From Candidatus Rifleibacteriota bacterium (lineage in GTDB: Bacteria > Muiribacteriota > Ozemobacteria > Ozemobacterales > Ozemobacteraceae): a stretch of 64,000 nt of DNA. Each line of letters opens with the position of its first letter. The first letter of the stretch is position 1. The stretch covers positions 124,001 to 188,000 of the forward strand of contig JADFZL010000012.1 in NCBI GenBank assembly GCA_015232575.1. The letters are read 5' to 3'. The notes beneath the pieces are model-generated. The model did no database searches, was not told where the DNA came from, and saw nothing but the letters and a program-made list of their open reading frames with translations. This document shows, one piece after another, positions 35,176-43,015 of the stretch. A program made the position numbers and the translations under genes.

Positions 35176-37611
35176 TCACATGCTTTCAATCTTTCCCAGT
35201 CTCTGAAATAGCACCCACGCTTCAGAGTATCTCTGCTGTGACTGAAGGAGCCCTGCCAGGTTTCCCAGAATCAATTTCAACGAAGGATGCTTTTCCCCAA
35301 ACGATTTTTCTTTTATTCGCAAAGCCCTGCGGTAATAGTTCTCTGCCTCAGACGCATTTCCACGATCCTGAAAAAGAACACCCAGATTATTCAAAATCTT
35401 GGCAATTTCTGGATGTTCTCCACCAAAGTTTTTTATTTTGATATCAAGCGCTCTTTTATACATACTCTCCGCCTCGGAATACTTTCCCATATCCTGGTAA
35501 AGATCTCCGAGATTGTTCAGCGAAATCGCCACATCAGAATGAGACCAACCAAGTAACTCTGAGGTAAATTCAAGATCTTTCATTAAAAATTCTTCTGATT
35601 TTTCGTATTCGCCCATCTCCTGAAAAAGCATTCCAAGGTTACTGTATGACAAGCCCAGCGACTTGTGAGATTTACCCATTTTATCCTCTCTCAAGGCAAG
35701 GGCTTTTCGATACGAACTTTCGGCTTCCCCGAAATGACCCGATATTCTGTAAACATCTCCCATATTATCATGGGTCTCCGCCAATCCCTCATAATTAGAT
35801 CTATCAAATTCTGATAATATCATCAGTTCTTTGTCAAATAATTCTTCAGCTTCCGAGAAGAGGCCCAGCTCAACTTTTACCTTTCCAAGCAACTGGTATG
35901 TTTTGCTCAAATTAAGATAACTGTCCCTGTTTATAATAGACAGGCATAAACGCTCAGCTCTTTTGAGCAACTCTTCAGCCTTGCCCATTTCTGACACTTT
36001 TATGTAGTATTCAGCAAGGTTATTCAAACGATATGCGACAATCTGGTGCGATCCCATCACTCTCTCAGAGACTTCCAGCGCGTCCAGCAACAGAAACTCC
36101 TCGCTCTTTTCCGGAGCCTGCTGATCATTCTGGCTATTTTTTGCATACAAACATTTATTCTTGTCTGTTCTGGATCTGAATAAGCCGGTGAAAAACTTTT
36201 CCAATTTTTTCAGATTTTCCCTTGAAACAATTTGATGCGCAGTTTTTTTCTTTTTTTCAACCGTTTTTTCTAACGGCTTTCTCAAAGGCTTCTTTGCTGC
36301 TTTTTCAAAAACCTTCTCAGAAGTCTTTAAAACAGGCTTTTCTGAGGTCTTCTCAAGTTGCCTGGCAACTATTTTCCGAGAATCCTTTTCAGAGCCTTTC
36401 TCAGAAGCTTTTTCAATGGGCTTACCTGAAGCGATCTCTGAAGCTTTTTCGTTTGTTTTTTCAATGGTCTTACCTGAGGCGATCTCTGAAGCTTTTTCAT
36501 GAGTTTTTTCAAGAGCTTTATCGATGGCTTTTTCAGCAACATTCTCGGTAGTTTTCTCGGTAGTTTTTTCGGCAGTTTTCTCGACAGCTTTCTCAGCAGT
36601 TTTTTCGGTAGCTCTTTCAGAAACGCTTTCAGGAGCTCCTTCAAGAATTTTCTCAGGAACTTTATCGAGGGGCTTCGCAACAATTTTCTCAGGAATCGTT
36701 TTATGCGATTTTTCATCAGCATTTCTGGTGATTTCAGAGCTTTTTTCTGTAGAAGCAACTGATTCTACTTTTCCAACAATTCTTTTTCCGTCACCCAATT
36801 CCGGCAGCGTCATTGGCAATGTAACGACATTCCGCGCAACATCAGACTCTGCTTCGGAATTTTCCTCTCGTCTTTCTTCAAGAATAGCATGAGTATTATC
36901 ATGATTTTGAGAATCGACATTTATTTCTCGAATTGGAGAAGAAGCAATCTGCTGTGTAAATGTCGAAACAGGCTCTGAAACTGTTGATTGCTCTTTAACC
37001 GGCTGCCGCAATTTCTGAGCTTGCGCTTCGGGCAATACTGGTGTCACAGTTTTCTTAATTCTCAATGAATCTTTAAGATAAACCTGAGCCTCTTCTGATT
37101 TTCCATCCTGAACAAGGAATTCAGCAAGTTTTTCCAGGGAAACGCATAAATTCTGGCTATCTTTTCCATACAATTTAGATGAAATGTCAACAACACGCAT
37201 CATTTGTTCTGATGCTTGCTTATTTTTCTTCTGTTTAGCAAGAACCTCGCCCAGGTAATTTAAGGGCAAAAGCAATTCAGAATTGTTTTTACCAAGGTAT
37301 TTTTCACGAATTTCAACTGCTCTGGAATAAGCCTTTTCTGCCTCGGAATATTTCGAAGATTTTCTGTTAAAATTCCCAAGAACGAGCAAAGCGTTCGAAA
37401 CATTCAGGTGCTCTGCTCCAAATTCGGCTTCCGCGGATTCAACAGCTTTTTCGGCAGTTTTTATTGCATCCTCAGAGTTTCCCTGCTGGTATAAATTCAC
37501 AGCATCCACAATCATTGAGGAAAAAGATTGAGCGTCTATTTTTATCACCGCAACGAAATTCACCAGCAATGCAACTATTATTGCAATAGCATTTCTCTCT
37601 GATTTTTTCAT
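35176..37611 (-). CDS. Secreted TPR protein with a long Glu-Lys repeat linker
   Basis: 811 residues with an N-terminal signal peptide or anchor (AIAIIVALLVNFVAVIKI). Residues about 30-180 contain three kinesin-light-chain-type TPR units (VSNALLVLGNFNRKSSKYSEAEKAY). Residues about 290-480 are a low-complexity linker of 4-5 residue units of the type (A/S/T)EK(A/T/S)(x)EK, for example KTAEKAVEKTAEKTTEK, probably a long charged helix or flexible spacer. The C-terminal half (about 520-800) holds six more TPR units with the consensus NNLGxLYQDxGKYSEAE. It starts 36 bases after dinB, so it may share its transcript. The role is likely as a scaffold in the periplasm; that is inference. Confidence 0.75.
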   Translation of the reverse strand: MKKSERNAIAIIVALLVNFVAVIKIDAQSFSSMIVDAVNLYQQGNSEDAIKTAEKAVESAEAEFGAEHLNVSNALLVLGNFNRKSSKYSEAEKAYSRAVEIREKYLGKNNSELLLPLNYLGEVLAKQKKNKQASEQMMRVVDISSKLYGKDSQNLCVSLEKLAEFLVQDGKSEEAQVYLKDSLRIKKTVTPVLPEAQAQKLRQPVKEQSTVSEPVSTFTQQIASSPIREINVDSQNHDNTHAILEERREENSEAESDVARNVVTLPMTLPELGDGKRIVGKVESVASTEKSSEITRNADEKSHKTIPEKIVAKPLDKVPEKILEGAPESVSERATEKTAEKAVEKTAEKTTEKTTENVAEKAIDKALEKTHEKASEIASGKTIEKTNEKASEIASGKPIEKASEKGSEKDSRKIVARQLEKTSEKPVLKTSEKVFEKAAKKPLRKPLEKTVEKKKKTAHQIVSRENLKKLEKFFTGLFRSRTDKNKCLYAKNSQNDQQAPEKSEEFLLLDALEVSERVMGSHQIVAYRLNNLAEYYIKVSEMGKAEELLKRAERLCLSIINRDSYLNLSKTYQLLGKVKVELGLFSEAEELFDKELMILSEFDRSNYEGLAETHDNMGDVYRISGHFGEAESSYRKALALREDKMGKSHKSLGLSYSNLGMLFQEMGEYEKSEEFLMKDLEFTSELLGWSHSDVAISLNNLGDLYQDMGKYSEAESMYKRALDIKIKNFGGEHPEIAKILNNLGVLFQDRGNASEAENYYRRALRIKEKSFGEKHPSLKLILGNLAGLLQSQQRYSEAWVLFQRLGKIESM

Positions 37612-37647
37612 GTATTTGTTCCAATTTATCCTTTATGATCAAGTTTT

Positions 37648-38805
37648 TCAGCTTTTCTTCATAATTGATCTACATCTTGAAACGGAGTTTCTACCATATT
37701 TCTGGCGTATCCTGTCAACTGCATCTGCCACCTTCTCAGAGGAGTAAGACTCAAGAAAATCGTTCAACGTATAAACTGCACCGTCTGATGAAATCTCAGC
37801 AAGCTTTACCCCGACAAGACGTATCTTCATCCGTTTTTTATAAAGACTCTCAAACAACTTCAAAGCCACGGGAAAGATTCTGTCTTCACGATCAGTTCGT
37901 GAAATCGAAATTGACTTTGAAACAGATGAAAAATCTGAATACCTTATTTTAACACAAACGCTTCCAGACACAAGTTTTTTTCTTCGCAAATCATAAACTG
38001 CATCTTCAACAAGTTTTGAAAGAGAAGTTCTCAGAATCTCAATAGATGTGGTATCTTCAGCAAGAGTTGTTTCACGGGAAACCTGTTTCTGCTGAGCCGC
38101 CAGTGAATCATCCAGAACATTCGACCAGCATAGCCCAAGCGCCTGTTCATAAAGGTTTTCGCCCCTTTTTCCAAAAACACTTCTCCAGACATGCAAAGGA
38201 AGTTGCAGAACATCTTTCACAAGAAAAATTCCCATATCTGAAAGTTTCTGCGTAAAACACGGACCAACACCCGGAATAGACTTCACGGGCAATGATGCAA
38301 GAAAGCTTGCCTCTGATCCGGGGAATACGTATATGACACCTGATGGTTTCGCAACATCTGATGCAATTTTTGCTATAAGCTTATTCGGTCCGATTCCCAC
38401 GCTGCACGGCAAACCTGGATTATCTGATAAAGATTTAATGATCTTATCTGCAAGATCCATGTTTAACGGATAAATTTTTTCACATCCGGTAAAATCAAGG
38501 AAAAACTCATCTATCGATGCCGTCTCAACAACCGGACACAGCTCATTAAGTCTTCTTCTTACGGCATCTGAATACTCGCTAATTTCCGAAGGCACTTCGA
38601 CCAGTTTGACCGATGGGCAGAGTTTTTTACACTGCCATACGGGCAACGCTGATTTTATACCATAAGCGCGTGCCTCATAAGAGGCAGAGCAAACAACGCC
38701 TCTGCCGTCAAGGCTTCCGCAGACTGCAACGGGCTGACCGCGCATCTTCGGATACCTTTTCAACGCCACTTCCACAAAAAACGCATCAAGATCCACGCAC
38801 GCCAC
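37648..38805 (-). CDS. dinB: Y-family DNA polymerase (DinB/Pol IV-like)
   Basis: Translesion polymerase of about 385 residues. Landmarks: VDLDAFFVEVAL with the first metal Asp, SYEARAYGIKSAL, the catalytic ASIDEFFLDF, GIGPNKLIAKIAS and the helix-hairpin-helix SIPGVGPCFTQKL, then the little-finger domain. The start is uncertain. The frame is open upstream to 38937, but the first 42 residues there would be translated from family A repeat DNA. The GTG at 38805 gives MACVDLDAFF, which matches the length of family N-termini, but there is no ribosome-binding site: the repeat begins five bases upstream. With lexA next to it, it is probably SOS-regulated. The insertion of the repeat may have changed its expression. 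Confidence 0.87.
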   Translation of the reverse strand: MACVDLDAFFVEVALKRYPKMRGQPVAVCGSLDGRGVVCSASYEARAYGIKSALPVWQCKKLCPSVKLVEVPSEISEYSDAVRRRLNELCPVVETASIDEFFLDFTGCEKIYPLNMDLADKIIKSLSDNPGLPCSVGIGPNKLIAKIASDVAKPSGVIYVFPGSEASFLASLPVKSIPGVGPCFTQKLSDMGIFLVKDVLQLPLHVWRSVFGKRGENLYEQALGLCWSNVLDDSLAAQQKQVSRETTLAEDTTSIEILRTSLSKLVEDAVYDLRRKKLVSGSVCVKIRYSDFSSVSKSISISRTDREDRIFPVALKLFESLYKKRMKIRLVGVKLAEISSDGAVYTLNDFLESYSSEKVADAVDRIRQKYGRNSVSRCRSIMKKS

Positions 38806-38809
38806 TATT

Positions 38810-39275
38810 TTAGAGGGGGCACGCGCCCCCTCTCGCGGGTCGAACAAGTTCGACCCGCTCACTCCCCGCGTTCGAGCACTTTGTGCTCTCATTTGGTATG
38901 CCCCCTTATTGCTGTCGAATTTGTTCGAGCTGCTCAATCACCGCATTTGAGCACTTTGTGCTCTCATTTGGTATGACCCCTTATTGCTGTCGAATTTGTT
39001 CGAGCTGCTCAATCACCGCATTTGAGCACTTTGTGCTCTCATTTGGTATGCCCCACTTATTGCTGTCGAATTTGTTCGAGCTGCTCAATCACCGCGTTCG
39101 AGCACTTTGTGCTCTCATTTGGTATGACCCCTTATTGCTGTCGAATTTGTTCGAGCTGCTCAATCACCGCGTTCGAGCACTTTGTGCTCTCATTTGGTAT
39201 GACCCCTTATTGCTGTCGAATTTGTTCGAGCTGCTCAATCACCACGTTCGAGCACTTTGTGCTCTTGGAGAGCGT
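38810..39275. repeat. Family A repeat array between lexA and dinB
   Basis: One typical unit (gggggcacgcgccccc, gtcgaacaagttcgac, gagcactttgtgctc) followed by about five copies of a 75-bp derived unit in which the first palindrome is replaced by atttggtatgaccccttatt and the second is tgtcgaatttgttcga. The unit ends in gagcactttgtgctctc. Copies start near 38890, 38965, 39040, 39116 and 39191. Open frames through the array encode only the repeat. Confidence 0.85.
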
Positions 39276-39289
39276 TTGAGCTGGGTTTT

Positions 39290-39901
39290 TCATTTGTATT
39301 TTCTCAGGATGCCGATTACGATTCCCTTTATCGTTACGTCTCTGTCTTTAATTATTATAGGAGACATCGCAGGATTCGATGGCTGAAGGCGAATCTGATC
39401 TCTCTCACGATAAAAACGCTTCAGAGTGACTTCTTCATTATCGAGACATGCAATTACCATTTCTCCATTTGAAGCCGTCTCCCTCTTTTCTACGATTACA
39501 TAGTCGCCATCCTTTATTGCTTCGTCTATCATTGATTCGCCTTTAACTCTTAAAACAAATGTTTCATGCCGTCCAAGCATTGATTCAGGAAGAGTTATCG
39601 TCGAAGGAGTCTCGCAAAAATCAATCGGTAAACCAGCCGCCACAATTCCAACAAGTGGAACCTCAACCGCCCCAGATGAATTTTCAGATTTTACCTGAAG
39701 CCAGCGTGATTTTCGAGGCATAACATCAAGATATCCTTTCCTGCCAAGCGACTGCAAATGCTTGTGAACTGTTGAAGTCGACGAAAGACCCAGACCCGAA
39801 CATATTTCACTTATACTTGGAGCATATCCATTCTGAACAACAAATTCCCTTACATAATCAAGAACCTGCTTCTGCTTCGGAGTAATTGGATCAAAAATCA
39901 T
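39290..39901 (-). CDS. lexA: SOS-response transcriptional repressor LexA
   Basis: 203 residues from the ATG at 39901, eight bases after ggggg. The N-terminal winged helix-turn-helix is typical (ITPKQKQVLDYV, YAPSISEICSGLGLSSTSTVHKHL). The cleavage site Ala-Gly is in VGIVAAGLPID. The catalytic Ser is in RVKGESMIDEAI and the catalytic Lys in EVTLKRF or in IVEKRE. RecA-stimulated self-cleavage should therefore work. It regulates DNA-damage genes, probably including dinB 480 bases downstream, beyond the repeat array. I could not find a convincing palindromic LexA box in its own promoter region; the binding motif in this phylum may be different. Confidence 0.94.
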   Translation of the reverse strand: MIFDPITPKQKQVLDYVREFVVQNGYAPSISEICSGLGLSSTSTVHKHLQSLGRKGYLDVMPRKSRWLQVKSENSSGAVEVPLVGIVAAGLPIDFCETPSTITLPESMLGRHETFVLRVKGESMIDEAIKDGDYVIVEKRETASNGEMVIACLDNEEVTLKRFYRERDQIRLQPSNPAMSPIIIKDRDVTIKGIVIGILRKYK

Positions 39902-40029
39902 TATGTAAACCCCCATCTCAATAAATGTCACATCAGGCAATTTATGGAATTACAATAAAAATATAAGCGAAAATAAAGCGAATGTAAAGCAAAAATAATA
40001 AGAAAATAAAACAACGTTTTTTCGCCAAA

Positions 40030-40062
40030 AAAAAGAGACTGCCAACAAGGCAGTCTCTTTTT
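40030..40062 (-). terminator. Rho-independent terminator after the LysM protein gene
   Basis: aaaaagagactgcc (40030-40043), loop aacaa, ggcagtctcttttt (40049-40062): perfect 14-bp stem with T runs in both directions. It follows the stop of the gene at 40094-41437. Confidence 0.9.
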
Positions 40063-40093
40063 TAATTTAAAACCGATTATTCAAAAATTGATA

Positions 40094-41437
40094 TTATTCT
40101 CCAAAAATTATGATAAGAGGCGCAGCCAGGTGAGTGATATTCTTGTATTTTGCCATGTTCTTTTCCATTTCTTTCGCCTGATTAATCTTTGTAATGAGTT
40201 CCTGAGCAGCTGAAGTGCCAACCTGCTTTTTCAAAGACTCAATTTCAGCGAGAAGCTTGGGATAACTGGTGTCAAACTTGGCAAGTTCTGATTTTGCGGC
40301 TGAATTTGCATTTTTTATCTTGGAATACTGCTTATTGAATGAGCTACTGGCAGCAATCAGAGCTTTTTCCTGGCGGTCTATATCTTTAGCATAATCATCT
40401 ATGGTTCCTTTCCAGAACTCCCAGTTAGCATGATTTGTTCTCTGTTTTTCAACAGCTTCACGATATTTTTTGTGAAGCTCATAAAGAGATCTTTGCATTG
40501 AATACAAATCGTTGTAACCCTGAACACCGAACGGCATCAAGTCAATATCTGAAGATATCTCGTCTGCCCAGTTGAGAGCTGCATAATATCTGGAATCAGA
40601 TTTCAAGAGAAGGAGATTCGGCAAACCAGTTTTTGCAACAGACTGATCGTAGCCGGCCTGAACAAGGTTGGTTTGATTAGAAGCCGCAGTTCCTGTTCCC
40701 GTCCCCGTTCCCGCCCCTGAACCAGTCGAAGAACCTGTTCCAACGCTGCTGCCTGTGCCAACACCGCTACCTGTCGAAGAGCCTGTTCCGACGCTACTGC
40801 CCGTGCCAACACCGCTGCCTGTCGAAGAACCTGTTCCGACGCTGCTGCCTGTGCCAACACCACTGCCTGTCGAAGAACCTGTTCCAACGCTGCTGCCTGT
40901 GCTTACTGTTCCATCAGGTTTAATTTTAAGAACCCATCCGATGTGAATCAGATTGGGGTTAGAAGACAAAGACGGATATTTATCCTTATTCAGATCACGA
41001 ATTTTCGGCCACGCAGAATCGCTTCCGAAATATTTTTTTGCTATTACAGAAAGAGTCTCACCTTTTTTTACAACATGTTCAATATACTTAGGCGCAGATG
41101 GCGCCAGAGCTGTAGTAGATGTATCTGTAGAAGATACTGGGCTGGTGCTCGTATTGGTATTCGTTCCGGTGTTACTTGAAGTTAATACCCTCGAAGTAAC
41201 AGAGGTGTCAGTGTTCGTAAACGTTCCAAACAATTCTGACTGAATAGCCGGAAGACCGTCAATGAGAACCCGAAGATCTGTGCCAGTGCTTGTAAACAAT
41301 GAAGAATCTATGCTGAGAGGGGCTACATTGCTGGTGCCCTCATCGGAAAATGGATTTACAGGCTCGGCAATTACCTGAGAAGCGAGGAGAACTGCTCCAA
41401 CGAATGACAGTGTAAACAAATCAGAGAACCTTCTCAT
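40094..41437 (-). CDS. Secreted LysM-domain protein with Gly-Ser-Thr repeats
   Basis: 447 residues behind an aaaggagg site. Signal peptide MRRFSDLFTLSFVGAVLLAS, cleaved after VIA. A Thr/Ser-rich linker is followed by a LysM domain at about 115-170 (HVVKKGETLSVIAKKYFGS, then LIHIGWVLKI), which binds peptidoglycan. Then comes a repeat of 16 residues (GTGSSVGTGSSTGSGV) in about four copies, coded by a 48-bp DNA repeat that probably varies between strains. The C-terminal 170 residues are helical, with coiled-coil character (EKNMAKYKN at the end). No catalytic domain is seen. It may be a structural cell-wall protein. Confidence 0.8.
   Translation of the reverse strand: MRRFSDLFTLSFVGAVLLASQVIAEPVNPFSDEGTSNVAPLSIDSSLFTSTGTDLRVLIDGLPAIQSELFGTFTNTDTSVTSRVLTSSNTGTNTNTSTSPVSSTDTSTTALAPSAPKYIEHVVKKGETLSVIAKKYFGSDSAWPKIRDLNKDKYPSLSSNPNLIHIGWVLKIKPDGTVSTGSSVGTGSSTGSGVGTGSSVGTGSSTGSGVGTGSSVGTGSSTGSGVGTGSSVGTGSSTGSGAGTGTGTGTAASNQTNLVQAGYDQSVAKTGLPNLLLLKSDSRYYAALNWADEISSDIDLMPFGVQGYNDLYSMQRSLYELHKKYREAVEKQRTNHANWEFWKGTIDDYAKDIDRQEKALIAASSSFNKQYSKIKNANSAAKSELAKFDTSYPKLLAEIESLKKQVGTSAAQELITKINQAKEMEKNMAKYKNITHLAAPLIIIFGE
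40725..40902. repeat. 48-bp tandem repeat inside the LysM gene
   Basis: Nearly four copies of a 48-bp unit starting gtcgaagaacctgttccgac, at 40725, 40773, 40821 and 40869. Differences are single-base. A good candidate for length variation by slippage. Confidence 0.85.
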
Positions 41438-41712
41438 GTTTGTAACCCTCCTTTTAGATAAATCAACTCAATTATCGGAAAAAGGCAAAAGTATTTTCAA
41501 CTCTAACTCATATTATTATACTCATTTTTTAAGGTTTGGTTTCAAAAAAAATATTTATTTTTATTTTTTTGTACAGTGAAATAATTATTTTCAATGATTC
41601 GGGACTTCAAGTCTTACTGCTGAGTATAATGTGAGATTTTTGCCAAAATCCTAATCAGGAGGTTGAAAATTTATTTGAACTCGAAATATGCTTGACAATC
41701 TGGCACACTGGT

Positions 41713-42663
41713 TTATTTGTCTTTCTTTGCCAGGGATGATTTTGCTGCTTTTTTTACATCGGTGTCAGAATCGTTTGATAACCAAAGAAGTGTATCGGAA
41801 GATGTATTTTTATGTTTTGCAACGGCTAGTCTTACTTTCCAATAGTTTGAGGCTGAAAGCATTTCAAGTTCAGAAGCACTAATTGTCGAACTTGATAATT
41901 TAGTGTTTTCAATAACGGCGTCTCTGACATCTATGTCGCAGCTTAATTCGAATAAAGTGTTTATTGATGTATTTGGATTTCCTGCGGCAAGTTGTCTTAT
42001 TTTCCAGTATTTCGAATTTGCGAGCATATCAAGCTCAGAGCTGCCAAGTAATGGACTTGATAACCTGGGATTTTCAATAACGGCAGCTCTGACATCATGA
42101 TCAGAGTCGTTGCCAAGCTTTAACAAGGTATTTAAAGCGGTGTTTTTATTATTTGCAACAGCCAGCCTCATCCTGAAGTCATCAGAGTTAGAAAGGCTGT
42201 CGAGCTGCTCGGAAGCGTCTGAAGCGCCACTTAATTTCAGCATGGTATTTTCTACTATTGATAATTTTGCTGCGTTTTTTACATCAACGTCAGAATCGTT
42301 TGATAACCGAAGAAGTGTATCAGAAGATGTATTTCTGTGCTTTGCGACAGCCAGTCTTATCTTCCAGTGGTCTGATTTTGAGAGTATGTCAAGCTCAGAA
42401 GCCCTGGTTAACAAGTCCGTTAATTTTGGATTTTCGGCAGCCACAGCCTTGACATCCAAATCTGAGCCATTGCTTAACCTTAACAATGTCTCTGCGGAAA
42501 CATCCGGATTTCCGGCGGCACTTGCAAGAGTCTCCCTCTCCTGATCAGCAACTATTACTCCATCATCAAACGGATTCGCTCCGCAAACATTGCATGTTGA
42601 AACAAACAAGAAAAAACAAACCCACAACAACTGAATTATTCCCAGTCTTTCAAAATTTTTCAT
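41713..42663 (-). CDS. Secreted leucine-rich-repeat-variant (HEAT-like) protein
   Basis: 316 residues from the ATG at 42663, which follows gaaggag; the open frame extends further but without a better start. A signal peptide ends at NVCGA. The rest is about eleven helical repeats of roughly 22-24 residues, alternating two forms: AVAKHRNTSSDTLLRLSNDSDVDVKNAA and ASELDILSKSDHWKIRL (each shown in part). These match the leucine-rich repeat variant fold, a superhelix used for protein binding. The mature N-terminus NPFDDG resembles NPFSDEG in the LysM protein nearby. No terminator is obvious. Role unknown. Confidence 0.75.
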   Translation of the reverse strand: MKNFERLGIIQLLWVCFFLFVSTCNVCGANPFDDGVIVADQERETLASAAGNPDVSAETLLRLSNGSDLDVKAVAAENPKLTDLLTRASELDILSKSDHWKIRLAVAKHRNTSSDTLLRLSNDSDVDVKNAAKLSIVENTMLKLSGASDASEQLDSLSNSDDFRMRLAVANNKNTALNTLLKLGNDSDHDVRAAVIENPRLSSPLLGSSELDMLANSKYWKIRQLAAGNPNTSINTLFELSCDIDVRDAVIENTKLSSSTISASELEMLSASNYWKVRLAVAKHKNTSSDTLLWLSNDSDTDVKKAAKSSLAKKDK

Positions 42664-42752
42664 AATAGATTCTCCTTCAGGAATTTTATTCAATCTTACG
42701 CTTACTTACTTCCGAAAGAGTCGAATTGTTACAAAGAAAAAAATGTATTTAC

Positions 42753-42820
42753 GACACTGTAGCAACGTTGCTGAAGAAAAAATATATCTCACGCATAGGC
42801 CGAGAAAAACAGAGAGAAAA
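42753..42820. repeat. Dispersed 70-bp repeat (family D), copy 1
   Basis: gacactgtagcaacgttgct through gaagaaaaaatatatctcac to agagagaaaat. It matches 62426-62495 with only a few differences, in the same orientation. It lies in the 350-bp gap between the LRV protein gene and aspS. Confidence 0.75.
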
Positions 42821-42952
42821 TCGTGTTTTTATATCTGTTCAGCAACATAGCTACAGTCTCGTATTTACTCAATAAATGGTGGGAAAAAAAAGGTAATGCG
42901 AAAACATAAAGCACGGCGCGAGCCGTGCATTATAAAAAACTTGTCTACACCA

Positions 42953-42992
42953 AAACTTCCTGCCATGTTGAGCTCAACATAGCAGGAAGTTT
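42953..42992 (-). terminator. Long palindromic terminator after aspS
   Basis: aaacttcctgc (42953-42963) and gcaggaagttt (42982-42992) enclose atgttgag-ctcaacat, giving an almost perfect 40-bp palindrome 24 bases after the aspS stop. A smaller gcacgg...ccgtgc hairpin (42911-42928) follows downstream. Confidence 0.75.
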
Positions 42993-43015
42993 GAAATAAG
43001 ACGCAAAAACGATGG

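Noticed and set aside
36222..36892. Open frames antisense to the TPR gene, rich in Phe and Ser
   Set aside because: They are the reverse reading of the Glu-Lys repeat; base composition forces long open frames there.
38810..38890. LexA box in gtcgaacaagttcgac before dinB
   Set aside because: It resembles cgaacN4gttcg of Gram-positive LexA, but the spacing is 2 rather than 4, and the same palindrome occurs at loci with no SOS link.
38883..39386. A 167-residue Cys-rich open frame through the lexA-dinB array
   Set aside because: It is a translation of the 75-bp repeat, with identical repeated peptides and no start signals.
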